Numbered from the stretch's first letter, positions 42,668-52,698 are shown. The stretch: 64,000 bases of DNA from Variovorax sp. WS11 (GCF_010499245.1 NZ_JAAGOW010000002.1:744001-808000); one strand, 5' to 3'. The notes: a model not told the origin generated them from the letters alone. Numbers and translations are program-made.

Positions 42668-45643
42668 ATGCAAGCCACTGCAGCGACCTCCAGCGACAGC
42701 GCGACGATCGCCGGCCTCTCGGCGCAACTGCAATCGCTGCGCCGCGTGGCGCTGGCGGTCGCGCACCCCGGCGGGCCGGGCCTCTTCGATGCGCTGGTGC
42801 GCGAGCTGGCCGAGGCGCTGGCGGTGCCCACCGTGTTCATCGCCGTGTTCTCCGACGACGTCTGCAGCCTGATGCAGACCCTGGCCGTGCGGCTGGACGG
42901 CAAGACCTTGCGCAACTTCGACTACGTGCTCCAGGGCACGCCCTGCGCGCACGTGGTCGGGCGCGAGTTCCGCTACATGGCGCGCGGCGTGGCGGCGGAG
43001 TTCCCGCGGGGCTCGCTGTTCGCCGCCAAGGGCATGGACGCCTACGCCGCCTTCCCCCTGCGCGACAGCCAGGGCGAGGCGCTGGGCCTGCTGGTGGCGA
43101 TGGACCGCGTGCCGATCGCCGGCGGCAACGCCGAGCATGCCGAGGCGATGCTCAAGATCGTCGCCGGCCGCGCGGCCGCCGAGATCGAGCGCACCCGCAC
43201 CGACGGGGCACTGCGCTCGGCCGCGCTCGCCGTGTCGGGCGCGCGCAACGACACGGTCTTCGACGAGCTGGTGAGGCTTCTCGCGACCATCCTGCACGTC
43301 GAGGTGGCCTTCATCGCGCGCCGCGCCGCCGACGAGCCCAGCCAGCTGACCATGCTTGCCATGCAGTACGACGGCCAGGTGTTGCACGACATCCGCTACG
43401 CCATCGCCGGCACGCCCTGCGAAAACGTGCTGGGGCAGCAGTTCCGCGCCTATCCGAACGACTTGCAGGCGCTGTTCCCCGACGACGAGGAAGCGAAGAC
43501 GCAAGGTGCCGTCAGCTACGCCGGCTATCCGCTCCTCGCGCTCGACGGCACGCCGCTGGGCGTGGTGTCGGTGGCCTCGCGCCGGCCGCTGATGCAGGTG
43601 GACCGGGTGGAGTCGATGCTCAAGATCTTCGCCATGCGCGCCGCGGCCGAGGTCGAGCGCCTGGCCGCCAGCGAGGCACTGCAGCAGTCCGAGGCCAGCT
43701 ACCGGGCCATCTTCGAGACGGCGGAAGACGCGATCTTCGTCCACGACTGGGACTCCGACCGCATCCTCGACGTCAACACCAAGGCCTGCGAGACCTACGG
43801 CTACACGCACGAGGAGCTGACGCGCCTGACGGTGGCCGACGTCAGCTCCGGCGTGCCGCCCTACACCACCGAAGACGCGCTGCGCTGGCTGGAGCTCGCC
43901 AAGCAGGGGCACTGCCCTTCCTTCGAATGGCAGCGCCGCAACAAGGACGGCAGCCTGCACTGGGACGAGGTGCGGCTGAAGCCGGTGAGCTTCAACGGCC
44001 GGCGCTACATCCTGGGCTTCGCACACGACATCACCGAGCGGCGCGAGCGCGAGCGCGCCCTGCAGCGCAGCGAGGCGCGGCTGCGGGCCACGGTGGAAGC
44101 GGCCTTCGACTGCGTGATCGGCATGGACGCGGAGGGCCGCATCGTCGAGTTCAATGCCGCCGCCGAGCGCGTGTTCGGCTACCGGCGCGAGGCAGTACTG
44201 GGCCGGCCGGTGGCCGAGGTGATCGTGCCCGAGCGCCGGCGCGAGGCGCACCGGCGCTGGATCCGCGAGTTCCCCATCACCGGCAGCAGCCCGATGCTGG
44301 GCCGGCTGGTCGAATCGACCGCGCTCACCGCCAGCGGCGAGGAGATCCCGGTCGAGCTCGCAGTGAGCGTGGCCGAGGCGCCCGAGGGCAACATCTTCGT
44401 GGGCCATGTGCGCGACATCAGCGCGCGCCGCGAGGCCGAGGCGGCGCGCCTCGCGCTCGAGGCCCAGCTGCGCCAGGCGCAGAAGATGGAGGCCATCGGC
44501 CAGCTCACCGGCGGCATCGCGCACGACTTCAACAACATCCTGACCAGCGTGATCGGCTACCTGGTGCTCGGCGAGGAGCGCGCCGAAGGCATCGGCGACA
44601 CGGTGCTGCTGCGCCAGCTGGGCCAGGCCCACCTGGCGGCGCAGCGTGCGCGCGACCTGATCGCGCAGATGCTGGCCTTCGCGCGCCGCCAGCGCGGCGA
44701 GGCGCGCGTGCTCGACGTGGCGCCGCTGGTGCGCCAGACCCTGCGCCTGTTGCGGGCCACCCTGCCCTCCTCGGTCACGCTGGGCGGCAACGCCGGCGTC
44801 GACGACCTGGCCTCGCCGCTGTGCGTGGCGGTCGATCCGGTGCAGCTGGAGCAGGTGCTCTTCAACCTGTGCATCAACGCGCGCGACGCGCTGGACGGCG
44901 CCGGTCGCATCAGCGTGGACCTGCGCGCCCATGCGCACGAACGCTGGCAATGCGCCTCCTGTCGCGCGCCGGTGGACGGCGGCCCCTGGGTCGAGCTGAG
45001 CGTGGCCGACAACGGCAGCGGCATCGCGCCGGAGCTGCTGGAGCGCATCTTCGACCCCTTCTTCTCCACCAAGGCGCCGGGCAGCGGCTCGGGCATGGGC
45101 CTGGCGATGGTGCACGGCATCGTGCACGGGCACGGCGGCCACCTGCGCGTGCGCACCGCGCCCGGCACCGGCTCGGTGTTCTCGGTGATGCTGCCGCGGG
45201 CGGCGGCCGCACCCGCACCCTGCTCGGAGACGGCGCCGCAGCGCGCCGCCGTGGCCGAGGCGCCGGCCCTGCGCGGCAGCGTGCTGGTGGTGGAGGACGA
45301 TCCGATGGTGGGCGACTTTCTGGTCGAGCGCCTGGCCAGCTGGGGCCTGCGCGTGCGCCTGCAGCGCGAGCCGCAGACCGCGGCGGACTGGCTGGCCGAG
45401 CCGGCGCACGAGGCCGACCTGCTGGTCACCGACCAGACCATGCCGCACATGACCGGGCTGCAGCTGGCGGCCCGCGCCCGCGCCCTGCGCCCGACCCTGC
45501 CGGTGGTGCTGGTGAGCGGCAATGCCGGCGGGTTCGATCCGCAGGAGCTGGCGCGCTGCGGCGTGCATGCGCTGCTGCGCAAGCCGATCGACGCCGAGCG
45601 CCTGCGCGCGGTGCTGCGCGAGGCGCTCGGCGCCGCCGGGTGA
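42668..45643 (+). CDS. Hybrid sensor histidine kinase: GAF-GAF-PAS-PAS-HisKA-HATPase-REC
   Basis: 991 residues with no membrane segment. Two GAF domains (about 25-175 and 195-335) are followed by two PAS domains (about 345-590), each with PAC-like ends. The phospho-accepting His is H619 in GGIAHDFNNILTSV, then the ATPase (NLCINARDALDGAG, FSTKAPGSGSGMGLAMVHGI). The C-terminal receiver has D922 in LVTDQTMPHMTG. The kinase core is of the HisKA type that usually phosphorylates its own receiver. An OmpR-type regulator lies just downstream but on the far side of a divergent oxygenase gene. Ligand unknown. Confidence 0.94.
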   Translation: MQATAATSSDSATIAGLSAQLQSLRRVALAVAHPGGPGLFDALVRELAEALAVPTVFIAVFSDDVCSLMQTLAVRLDGKTLRNFDYVLQGTPCAHVVGREFRYMARGVAAEFPRGSLFAAKGMDAYAAFPLRDSQGEALGLLVAMDRVPIAGGNAEHAEAMLKIVAGRAAAEIERTRTDGALRSAALAVSGARNDTVFDELVRLLATILHVEVAFIARRAADEPSQLTMLAMQYDGQVLHDIRYAIAGTPCENVLGQQFRAYPNDLQALFPDDEEAKTQGAVSYAGYPLLALDGTPLGVVSVASRRPLMQVDRVESMLKIFAMRAAAEVERLAASEALQQSEASYRAIFETAEDAIFVHDWDSDRILDVNTKACETYGYTHEELTRLTVADVSSGVPPYTTEDALRWLELAKQGHCPSFEWQRRNKDGSLHWDEVRLKPVSFNGRRYILGFAHDITERRERERALQRSEARLRATVEAAFDCVIGMDAEGRIVEFNAAAERVFGYRREAVLGRPVAEVIVPERRREAHRRWIREFPITGSSPMLGRLVESTALTASGEEIPVELAVSVAEAPEGNIFVGHVRDISARREAEAARLALEAQLRQAQKMEAIGQLTGGIAHDFNNILTSVIGYLVLGEERAEGIGDTVLLRQLGQAHLAAQRARDLIAQMLAFARRQRGEARVLDVAPLVRQTLRLLRATLPSSVTLGGNAGVDDLASPLCVAVDPVQLEQVLFNLCINARDALDGAGRISVDLRAHAHERWQCASCRAPVDGGPWVELSVADNGSGIAPELLERIFDPFFSTKAPGSGSGMGLAMVHGIVHGHGGHLRVRTAPGTGSVFSVMLPRAAAAPAPCSETAPQRAAVAEAPALRGSVLVVEDDPMVGDFLVERLASWGLRVRLQREPQTAADWLAEPAHEADLLVTDQTMPHMTGLQLAARARALRPTLPVVLVSGNAGGFDPQELARCGVHALLRKPIDAERLRAVLREALGAAG

Positions 45644-45662
45644 GAGGCACGGATCAGGCGGC

Positions 45663-46628
45663 TCAGGCCGCCATTGCTTCGGCCACGCCCGGCTGCTTCG
45701 GCATTGCATAGCCGAGCGGCGCGGTGGCGTTGCGGATGCGGGTGGCCTGCGCCGCATCCAGGCAGGAAAACAGGACCTTGTTGAAGCGCGGCTCCAGCAG
45801 GCCGGAGACGATGTACTGCCAGCGGTACGCCTTCAGCACCAGCGCATGGATGGCCGCGGCGCGCTCGGCATGCCCGGACTGTCCGGTGATCGTGCAGAAA
45901 TAGCTCGCATCGGCGGCGGCCTGCGCCTGCACGGTGCCGTCGACCGCGCCGATCAGCGCGATCAACTCGCCGACCGCGGCGTCGCGCCCGGCGGCGTCGA
46001 GGCGGGCGTCCTCCTTCAGGAACTCCATCTCGTCGAGGATTGCGTGCTGCGACTCCTCGCGCCAGTGGTACAGGAAGACGTCCTTCCACAGCGGGCAGAT
46101 GTGCTCGTCGGGCGCGATGCTGGCGCGGTAGTGGGCCTGCGAGAAAAGCTCGATGTAGAGCGTCAGCGCGAGCACGGCCCAGTTGCCGCTGCCGAGCACC
46201 GCTTGCGCGATGGCATCGGGATCGGCGCTCATCACGTAGCCGGCCGGCATCTCATGCTCCATCATCGACTCCAGCCGGCGAAACAGCTTCTGGTGCTTGA
46301 GCTCCTCGTCGGTCATGCGCACCAGCGCCTCCATGGCGACCTGGTCGCCCAGGGCCTGCGCGCGGCCCAGCTCCATCACCTTCGCGGCGATGAAGCGCTC
46401 GACCAGGCCGAACATGAAGGCGTAGCTGCGCCCCTGGACCTGGCTGAGCAGGCGCTGCTCCTCGCCGCTCAGGAAGGGCAGCTCGTCCACGAGCGACAGC
46501 CCGTCGGGCAGGAAGCGGCGGCCGTAGTCGAATCCGCGGCCGCGGATGATGTCGCGATCGATCTCCCAGCGCACCCGCTTGGAGACTTCGATGACCCTGG
46601 CGTAACGCTCGGTGCTGGTGCTGTTCAT
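45663..46628 (-). CDS. Ferritin-like diiron oxygenase (AurF-like)
   Basis: 321 residues from the ATG at 46628. It is a helical bundle with iron ligands in the pattern DEELKHQKLF (about residues 105-115) and REESQHAILDE (about 195-205), i.e. two E..H pairs as in diiron N-oxygenases and related ferritin-like enzymes. It would activate oxygen; substrate unknown. It is nested between a sensor kinase and a response regulator on the opposite strand, and is divergent from the regulator over 137 bp, so these may control it. Confidence 0.75.
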   Translation of the reverse strand: MNSTSTERYARVIEVSKRVRWEIDRDIIRGRGFDYGRRFLPDGLSLVDELPFLSGEEQRLLSQVQGRSYAFMFGLVERFIAAKVMELGRAQALGDQVAMEALVRMTDEELKHQKLFRRLESMMEHEMPAGYVMSADPDAIAQAVLGSGNWAVLALTLYIELFSQAHYRASIAPDEHICPLWKDVFLYHWREESQHAILDEMEFLKEDARLDAAGRDAAVGELIALIGAVDGTVQAQAAADASYFCTITGQSGHAERAAAIHALVLKAYRWQYIVSGLLEPRFNKVLFSCLDAAQATRIRNATAPLGYAMPKQPGVAEAMAA

Positions 46629-46774
46629 GGCTCGGTTCCTCAGGTTGGATATAGACACAGGGCCAATGCCTGACCCTGCCGCCAGTCTGGAAGCCGCTGG
46701 TAACGGGGGCGCTTCAGCTGTCACTGCCCGTGTTGCAGTTGTGTAGCGCCCGGGTGTCGCGCAGAATGCCGCGC

Positions 46775-47509
46775 ATGGACGAGCCCACCCGCGTGCTCAT
46801 CGTCGACGACGACGCCTCGGTACGCGCCATGCTGCGCGAGTACCTCGGCGGGCACGGCTTCGCGATGAGCGAGGCGTCCAGCGGCCCGCAGATGCGCGAA
46901 TGCCTCGAGCGCGAGCCGCCGCACGTGGTGCTGTTGGACATCCGCCTGCCCGGCGAGGACGGCCTGAGCCTGGCCAAGTACCTGCGCGAGCATCACGACG
47001 TGGCGATCATCATGGTGACGGCCTCGGGCGACGTGATCGATCGCGTGGTCGGCCTGGAGATCGGCGCCGACGACTACGTCGCCAAGCCCTTCGACCCGCG
47101 CGAGCTGCTGGCGCGCCTGAAGAGCGTGCTGCGCCGCACCCGCGCGCGCACGGGCGCGCCCGAGCCGCCGGCCTCCGCGCCTGCACCGCTTTTGGGCGCG
47201 CGCCAGCGCTTCGGCCGCTGCGAGGTGGACCTGGACGCGCGCCGGCTGTTCGAGACCGGAGGCACGGAAGTCATGCTGACCGCGATGGAGTTCGAGCTGC
47301 TGCGGGTGTTCCTGGCCAACCCGAACCGCGTGCTTTCGCGCGACCAGTTGCTGGTGCACACCCGCAACCGCGAGTGGGAGCCCTTCGACCGCTCCATCGA
47401 CATCCGCATCGGGCGCCTGCGGCGCAAGGTGGAGCCCGACCCGGCGGGCGAGCCGCGCTGCATCAGGACGGTGCGCAACGCGGGTTACATGTACGTGCCT
47501 GAACCCTGA
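46775..47509 (+). CDS. OmpR-family response regulator
   Basis: 244 residues from the ATG at 46775 (an ATG at 46766 is in frame). The receiver domain has the acidic pocket D11-D13 and phospho-accepting D55 in VVLLDIRLPGEDG. The C-terminal winged helix (about 145-240) contains LTAMEFELLRVFLANPNRVL and SIDIRIGRLRRKVEP. It is divergent from the diiron oxygenase gene, a likely target. Its kinase may be the hybrid kinase 1.1 kb upstream, via phosphorelay. Confidence 0.95.
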   Translation: MDEPTRVLIVDDDASVRAMLREYLGGHGFAMSEASSGPQMRECLEREPPHVVLLDIRLPGEDGLSLAKYLREHHDVAIIMVTASGDVIDRVVGLEIGADDYVAKPFDPRELLARLKSVLRRTRARTGAPEPPASAPAPLLGARQRFGRCEVDLDARRLFETGGTEVMLTAMEFELLRVFLANPNRVLSRDQLLVHTRNREWEPFDRSIDIRIGRLRRKVEPDPAGEPRCIRTVRNAGYMYVPEP

Positions 47510-47530
47510 GGCGCGGCGTCGCGCACCGGC

Positions 47531-48568
47531 TCAATCGAAGTTCAGCAGCACCTTCATGGCCTGCGAGCGGTCCGCGGCCAGCGCGAAGGCCCGGGCGGAG
47601 TCGCGGTAGGAGAGCGTGGCCGAGATCAGCGGCTTGACATCCACCAGCCCCTTGTTAAGCAGTTCCACCGCCGTGGCGAACTCCTGGTGGAAGCGGAAGA
47701 CGCCGCGCAGGTCGAATTCCTTGGCCACGATGGTGTTGACCGGCAGACTCATGTCGCCGCCGGCGAGGCCCAGCTGCACGATGATGCCGCGCGGACGCAG
47801 CACCTCGAAGGCGCCGCGCAGCGCGCGCTCGTTGCCGCTGGCTTCGAAGAGCACGTCGAACTGGCCCTTGTCGGCCGCGAAGCGCGCCAGGCCCTCGGGC
47901 TCCTCGGCGACGTTGATGACTTCGTCGGCGCCGACCTTGAGGGCCTTGCCCAGCGGATGCGCCCCGACATCCGTCGCCACGATGTGGGTGGCGCCGGCGC
48001 GCCGGGCCGCGATGATGGCCAGGGCGCCGATCGGGCCGCAGCCGGTGACCAGCACCTTCTTCCCCAGCAGCGGTCCGGCCCGCTGCACGCCATGCAGCGC
48101 CACCGAGAGCGGCTCGGCCATCGCGCCCTCGCCGTCGCTCAGGTGGTCGGCCAGCAGATGCGCCTGATGCGTTTCGACGACGATCTGCTGGCGGAAGGCG
48201 CCCTGCACGTGCGGCGTGCGCATCGCGCTGCCGTAGTAGCGCATGTCCAGGCAATGGTTCTGCAAGCCTTCCTGGCAGAAGCGGCACAGCCCGCAGGGGC
48301 GGCTCGGACTGACGGCGATGCGCTGGCCGGCCGTGAAGCCGGTCACGCCGGGCCCGACGGCCTCGATCGCGCCTGCCACCTCGTGGCCCAGCACCATCGG
48401 CTCCTTGATGCGCACGGCGCCGAAGCCGCCGTGCTGGTAGTAGTGCAGGTCCGAGCCGCAGATGCCGCCGCAACGCACGCGCACGCGCAGCTGGCCGGGC
48501 CCGAGCTCGGGCGTGGGGACCTCTTCGACGCGCAGGTCGCCGGGGGCGTGGATGACGAGGGCTTCCAT
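47531..48568 (-). CDS. idnD: L-idonate 5-dehydrogenase-like zinc alcohol dehydrogenase
   Basis: 345 residues. Catalytic zinc ligands C37 (GGICGSDLHYYQ), H62 and E63 (LGHEVAG); structural zinc Cys set C92, C95, C98 and C106. The stretch GICGSDLHYYQ and the CLDMRYYGSAM region closely follow IdnD/RspB of E. coli, as I recall those sequences. It would oxidise L-idonate to 5-ketogluconate with NAD(P). It is the last gene of a sugar-acid operon that also encodes an IdnO-like reductase, which supports the assignment; related hexonates are possible substrates. Confidence 0.85.
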   Translation of the reverse strand: MEALVIHAPGDLRVEEVPTPELGPGQLRVRVRCGGICGSDLHYYQHGGFGAVRIKEPMVLGHEVAGAIEAVGPGVTGFTAGQRIAVSPSRPCGLCRFCQEGLQNHCLDMRYYGSAMRTPHVQGAFRQQIVVETHQAHLLADHLSDGEGAMAEPLSVALHGVQRAGPLLGKKVLVTGCGPIGALAIIAARRAGATHIVATDVGAHPLGKALKVGADEVINVAEEPEGLARFAADKGQFDVLFEASGNERALRGAFEVLRPRGIIVQLGLAGGDMSLPVNTIVAKEFDLRGVFRFHQEFATAVELLNKGLVDVKPLISATLSYRDSARAFALAADRSQAMKVLLNFD

Positions 48569-48591
48569 TTCGGGATCTTTCTTCAGGAGGG

Positions 48592-49872
48592 TCAGCGGGT
48601 CATCATCTTCAACGGCCACATCACGATCTCGGGGAACACCACCAGCAGCAGCATCACCACGGTCTGCGCGACCATGAAGGGCAGCACGCCGCGAATGGCC
48701 CCGCTCATCGGGATCTTGGCAACCCCGCAGACGACGTTGAGCACGGTCCCCACGGGTGGCGTGACCAGGCCGATCGCGTTGTTCATGATGAACAGCACGC
48801 CGAAGTAGACCGGGTCGATGCCGGCCTGCTTGAGCACCGGCATCAGCACCGGCGTCATGATCAACACCGTGGGCGTGAAGTCCAGGGCCGTGCCGACCAC
48901 CAGCACCAGCATCATCAGCGCGAAGGTCAGCAGCATCTTGTTGCCCATCAGCGGCTCGACCAGGTCGGCCAGCTGCTGCGGGATGTTGGCCGTGGTGATG
49001 AGCCAGGCCGAGACACCCGCCGCCGATACCAGGAACATGATGATCGCCGTCGTCTCCGCCGCGCGGTAGAAGAGCCGGAACAGCTGGGCCGGCTTGATCT
49101 CGCGGTAGACCACCAGGCCGACGAACAGCGAATAGACCGCTGCGATCACGGCTGCCTCGGTGGGGGTGAACAAGCCGATCTTGAGCCCGCCGACGATCAC
49201 GACGGGCAGCACCAGCGCCCAGAGCGCCTCGCGGGTCGCGGTCCGGCGCTCGGCCATGGTGCGCTTGGGCTCGGCCTTCACCTGGTCGCGCTGGATCGAC
49301 CAGCGCCATGCCAGCATGATCGCCAGGCCCATCATCACGCCGGGCACGATGCCGGCGATGAAGAGCTTGGTGATCGACACGCCGCCCGTTACGCCGAACA
49401 GGATCATGCCGATCGACGGCGGGATGACCGGCGCGATGATGCCGCCGCAGGCGATCAGGCCGCAGGAACGGTTCACGTCGTAGCCGGCCTTGCGCATCAG
49501 CGGCACCAGCACCGCGGCCAACGCCGCCGTGTCGGCCACGGCCGAGCCCGAAAGCGAGGCCATGATGATCGCCGCGACCACCGCGACGTAGCCCAGGCCG
49601 CCGCGGATGTGGCCGACCCAGGACATCGCCATCATGATGATGCGCCGCGTCATGCCGCCCGCGTTCATGAACTCGCCGGCCAGCATGAAGAAGGGCACCG
49701 CCAGCAGCGGGAAGCTGTTCGCGCCGTCCCACATGTTCTGGACGACGATCTGCGGATCGGTCACGCCCATGAAGAACATCATGGCCAGGCCGCAGCCGAT
49801 CAGTGCGAACGCGACCGGCATGCCCAGGGCCATGAAGCCCAGCAGGGAGCCGATGAAGACAAGGATGGTCAT
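48592..49872 (-). CDS. dctM: TRAP transporter large permease DctM
   Basis: 426 residues, about 12 membrane helices, family blocks MPVAFALIGCGLAMMF and GDVVSP-like VTPPVGTVLNVVCG near the end. It couples sodium entry to uptake of an organic acid delivered by DctP. Its start overlaps the dctQ stop as ATGA. Confidence 0.96.
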   Translation of the reverse strand: MTILVFIGSLLGFMALGMPVAFALIGCGLAMMFFMGVTDPQIVVQNMWDGANSFPLLAVPFFMLAGEFMNAGGMTRRIIMMAMSWVGHIRGGLGYVAVVAAIIMASLSGSAVADTAALAAVLVPLMRKAGYDVNRSCGLIACGGIIAPVIPPSIGMILFGVTGGVSITKLFIAGIVPGVMMGLAIMLAWRWSIQRDQVKAEPKRTMAERRTATREALWALVLPVVIVGGLKIGLFTPTEAAVIAAVYSLFVGLVVYREIKPAQLFRLFYRAAETTAIIMFLVSAAGVSAWLITTANIPQQLADLVEPLMGNKMLLTFALMMLVLVVGTALDFTPTVLIMTPVLMPVLKQAGIDPVYFGVLFIMNNAIGLVTPPVGTVLNVVCGVAKIPMSGAIRGVLPFMVAQTVVMLLLVVFPEIVMWPLKMMTR

Positions 49873-50453
49873 GGACGGGCTCCCACGCGGGCCTGCTGCT
49901 CGGCCATTTCGTGCTCGACCTCGATGGCCTCGCTCATGCCTTCCTCATGGACGTCGATGAGCTCGCTGTCCTCGACCTTGCCCGCAAGAAGGCGCACGAG
50001 GTTCGACAGGCAGATCAGCCCGATCGCCCCGCCGGTCAGGTAGCTCACGCCGAACACCCACAGCGTGCTGATCTGCGCCACCGGCGAGGCGGTGCCCGCG
50101 ATGATGTCGTGCTGCAGCCAGGTGCCGTAGACGATGTAGCCGCAGCACACCAGCATCACCGCCTGGCTGATGCCCCAGCAGACCCGGCGCCCGAGCACGG
50201 GCAGCGCCTGCACCAGCATGTCCACGCCGAGGTGGGCGCGGCGCCGCATGCCCACGATCGCGCCGAGGAAGGTCATCCAGACGAAGGCGTAGCGCGGCAT
50301 CTCCTCCGAGAGGTCGATGCCGGTGTTGAAGAAGAGCCTGAGCACGACGTTGCCGAACACCATCACCAGCATCACGACCATGCACAGGACCATCACGATC
50401 TCGAGCCCGCGCGTGAGCGCGTCGGCGATCGTCTTGAGGGGCTTGGCCATCAT
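49869..50453 (-). CDS. dctQ: TRAP transporter small permease DctQ
   Basis: 194 residues from the ATG at 50453 (or 50450). Four membrane helices, with the DctQ pattern VMVFGNVVLRLFFNTGIDLS and PRYAFVWMTFLGAIVGMRRR. The C-terminal tail is cytoplasmic and acidic, longer than average. Located between dctP (8-nt gap) and dctM (overlap). Confidence 0.95.
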   Translation of the reverse strand: MMAKPLKTIADALTRGLEIVMVLCMVVMLVMVFGNVVLRLFFNTGIDLSEEMPRYAFVWMTFLGAIVGMRRRAHLGVDMLVQALPVLGRRVCWGISQAVMLVCCGYIVYGTWLQHDIIAGTASPVAQISTLWVFGVSYLTGGAIGLICLSNLVRLLAGKVEDSELIDVHEEGMSEAIEVEHEMAEQQARVGARP

Positions 50454-50461
50454 CAGCCGGC

Positions 50462-51490
50462 CTACTTCGCCGCGGCGCGTGCCTTGGCGATCTCGTCCTG
50501 GAAGCCCTTCACGAAGTCGTCGCCGATGATGGGTGCGTACTTGGCGACGACGGGCTTGACCTTCTCCTGGATGCGCGCGAGCTCGGCGGAGCTCACGGTG
50601 TTGACGGTCACCCCTTCCGCCTTGAACTTGGCGACCACGTCGGCATTGCCTTCGTCCAGCAGCTTGCGCTGGTAGAGGCCCGCTTCCACCGCGGCCTTGC
50701 GGATGCCGTCCTTGTCGGCGGGCGGGAGCGTGTCCCAGAACTTTTTGGAAGCCACCAGCGCAACCGGCGTGTAGACGTGGTTGGTGACCGAGATGTACTT
50801 CTGCACCTCCTGCATCTTGTTGGCGTACATGTGCAGCAGCGGGTTCTCCTGCCCGTCCAGCGCCTTGATCTCCAGCGCGGGGAAGACCTCGGCGAAGGCC
50901 ATGGGCACGGCATTGGCACCGATGGTCTTCCAGGTGTCGAGCGCCACCGGGTTGGCCATCACCCGCACCTTCAGTCCGCTCACGTCTTCGAGCTTGCTGA
51001 CGCTGTGCTTGCTGTTGGACAGGTTGCGAAATCCCATGCCGGTCCAGGTCAGGCCCACCAGCCCGCTCGGCTCGATTTTCTCGAAGATCTTCTTCGACGA
51101 GGCGCCGTCGAGCACGGCATACACCTCGCGGTCGTTCTGGAACATGAAGGGCAGATCCCACACCTGCACTTCCTTCACGCGCGTGGACAGCGGCGCGAGC
51201 GTGCCGATGTAGAACTCCTGCGTGCCGGCCTGCACGGCCTGCAGCTCCTTCTCGTCGCTGCCGAGCACGCCGCTCGAGTAGGTCTGGACCTTGACGTTGC
51301 CCTTGGTGTAGGTGCCTGCCAGCTCGGCGAACTTCTTCATCGCGATCGCCTGGGGATGGCTGTCGGGCATCGCGTGGCCGAGCTTGGCCTTGACCTCGGC
51401 GAGGGCTGCGGTGGAAGTCAGCGCGGCGGCGGCGAGCGCCACGAGGGCGACGCGACGCCAGGCCTGGAAGGAAGTGCGTTGGATGCTCAT
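50462..51490 (-). CDS. dctP: TRAP transporter substrate-binding protein DctP
   Basis: 342 residues, Sec signal ending near AALAEVK. It shows the DctP pattern: KVQTYSSGVLGSDEKELQAV, GLTWTGMGFRNLSNSK and the Arg in LKVRVMANPVALDTWKTIGA that clamps the substrate carboxylate. Given the operon, the ligand is probably a hexonate or a related sugar acid. Confidence 0.96.
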   Translation of the reverse strand: MSIQRTSFQAWRRVALVALAAAALTSTAALAEVKAKLGHAMPDSHPQAIAMKKFAELAGTYTKGNVKVQTYSSGVLGSDEKELQAVQAGTQEFYIGTLAPLSTRVKEVQVWDLPFMFQNDREVYAVLDGASSKKIFEKIEPSGLVGLTWTGMGFRNLSNSKHSVSKLEDVSGLKVRVMANPVALDTWKTIGANAVPMAFAEVFPALEIKALDGQENPLLHMYANKMQEVQKYISVTNHVYTPVALVASKKFWDTLPPADKDGIRKAAVEAGLYQRKLLDEGNADVVAKFKAEGVTVNTVSSAELARIQEKVKPVVAKYAPIIGDDFVKGFQDEIAKARAAAK

Positions 51491-51540
51491 GCTGTGTCTC
51501 CGCTGGAAGGGGTTGCGAATCGTTGGCGAAAGGGGTCGGG

Positions 51541-52689
51541 CTACCACTCGGCCACGCTGCCGTCGGCATGGCGCCACACGGGGTTGTGCCAGTCGGGGGG
51601 ATTGAGGCTCGCGTGGACGACGCGCTCCTCGTCGACCTCGACGCCCAGCCCCGGCTTGGGCAGGGCATGGATGTAGCCGGCGTCGATGCGGAAGTCGTCC
51701 TTGTTGATCACGTAATCCAGCAGCTCGGCGCCGCGGTTGTAGTGAATGCCCATGCTCTGCTCCTGCAGCACCGCGTTGTGGGCGACGAAGTCCACCTGCA
51801 GGCAGGCCGCGAGCGCCACCGGGCCGAGCGGGCAATGCGGCGCGAAGGCGACGTCGTAGGCCTCGGCCATGGCGGCGATCTTGTGGCACTCGGTGATGCC
51901 GCCCGCGTGCGAAAGGTCGGGCTGCAGGATGGCGATGCCGCCCTCCTCCAGCACACGCTTGAACTCGAAGCGCGAGTACATGCGCTCGCCGGCCGCAAGC
52001 GGAATGGAGGTGGCGGCGGCGAGCCGCGGGTAGTGCTCGGCCTGCTCGGCCAGCACCGGTTCCTCGACGAAGAGCGGGCGGAACGGTTCGAGCGCCTTGA
52101 GCAGCGGCTTGGCCATCGGCGCGGACACGCGGCCGTGGAAGTCCAGGCCGAAGCTCACCTGCATGCCCAGGGCATCGCGCACGCCCGCGATCTTGGCAAC
52201 CGCCGCATCGACGGCGCGCGGCGAATCCAGCAGGCCCATCTCTTCGCAGCCGTTGAGCTTGAAGGTGTCGATGCCGCCTTCGAGCAGGCGCTGCATGTCC
52301 TGCACGATGTCGGCCGGCCGGTCGCCGCCGACCCAGCTGTACACCTTCATCCGGTCCCGCACGCGGCCGCCCAGCAGCTCGTGGACGGGCACGCCGAGCG
52401 CCTTGCCCTTGATGTCCCACAAGGCCTGGTCGATGCCGGCGATGGCGCTCATCAGGATCGCGCCGCCACGGTAGAAGTTGCCGCGGTACATGGTCTGCCA
52501 GAGGTCGTTGATGCGCGCCGGGTCCTTGCCCATCAGCGTCTCGCCGAACTCGTGCACGGCCGTCTCGACCGTGCGGGCGCGGCCTTCGATGACCGGCTCG
52601 CCCCAGCCACTGATGCCTTCGTCGGTCTCGATCTTCAGGAACATCCAGCGCGGCGCGACGCGGTAGGTGTGCAGGCGGGTGATCTTCAT
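51541..52689 (-). CDS. dgoD: D-galactonate dehydratase-like enolase-superfamily enzyme
   Basis: 382 residues. The enolase-superfamily active site is visible: magnesium ligands D and E in FGLDFHGRVS, FVEEPV and AAGERMYSR, a QPDLSHAGGITE strand, and the general base His in APHCPLGP. These match the galactonate dehydratase (DgoD) subgroup. It would remove water from an aldonate to give a 2-keto-3-deoxy acid. The exact sugar is not fixed by sequence. Confidence 0.85.
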   Translation of the reverse strand: MKITRLHTYRVAPRWMFLKIETDEGISGWGEPVIEGRARTVETAVHEFGETLMGKDPARINDLWQTMYRGNFYRGGAILMSAIAGIDQALWDIKGKALGVPVHELLGGRVRDRMKVYSWVGGDRPADIVQDMQRLLEGGIDTFKLNGCEEMGLLDSPRAVDAAVAKIAGVRDALGMQVSFGLDFHGRVSAPMAKPLLKALEPFRPLFVEEPVLAEQAEHYPRLAAATSIPLAAGERMYSRFEFKRVLEEGGIAILQPDLSHAGGITECHKIAAMAEAYDVAFAPHCPLGPVALAACLQVDFVAHNAVLQEQSMGIHYNRGAELLDYVINKDDFRIDAGYIHALPKPGLGVEVDEERVVHASLNPPDWHNPVWRHADGSVAEW

Positions 52690-52698
52690 CGCTGCTTC

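Noticed and set aside
40781..45757. A 1658-codon minus-strand frame that would join the phospholipase D gene to sequence opposite the hybrid kinase
   Set aside because: Only the part after the ATG at 42466 has protein similarity; the rest is antisense to a clear kinase gene.
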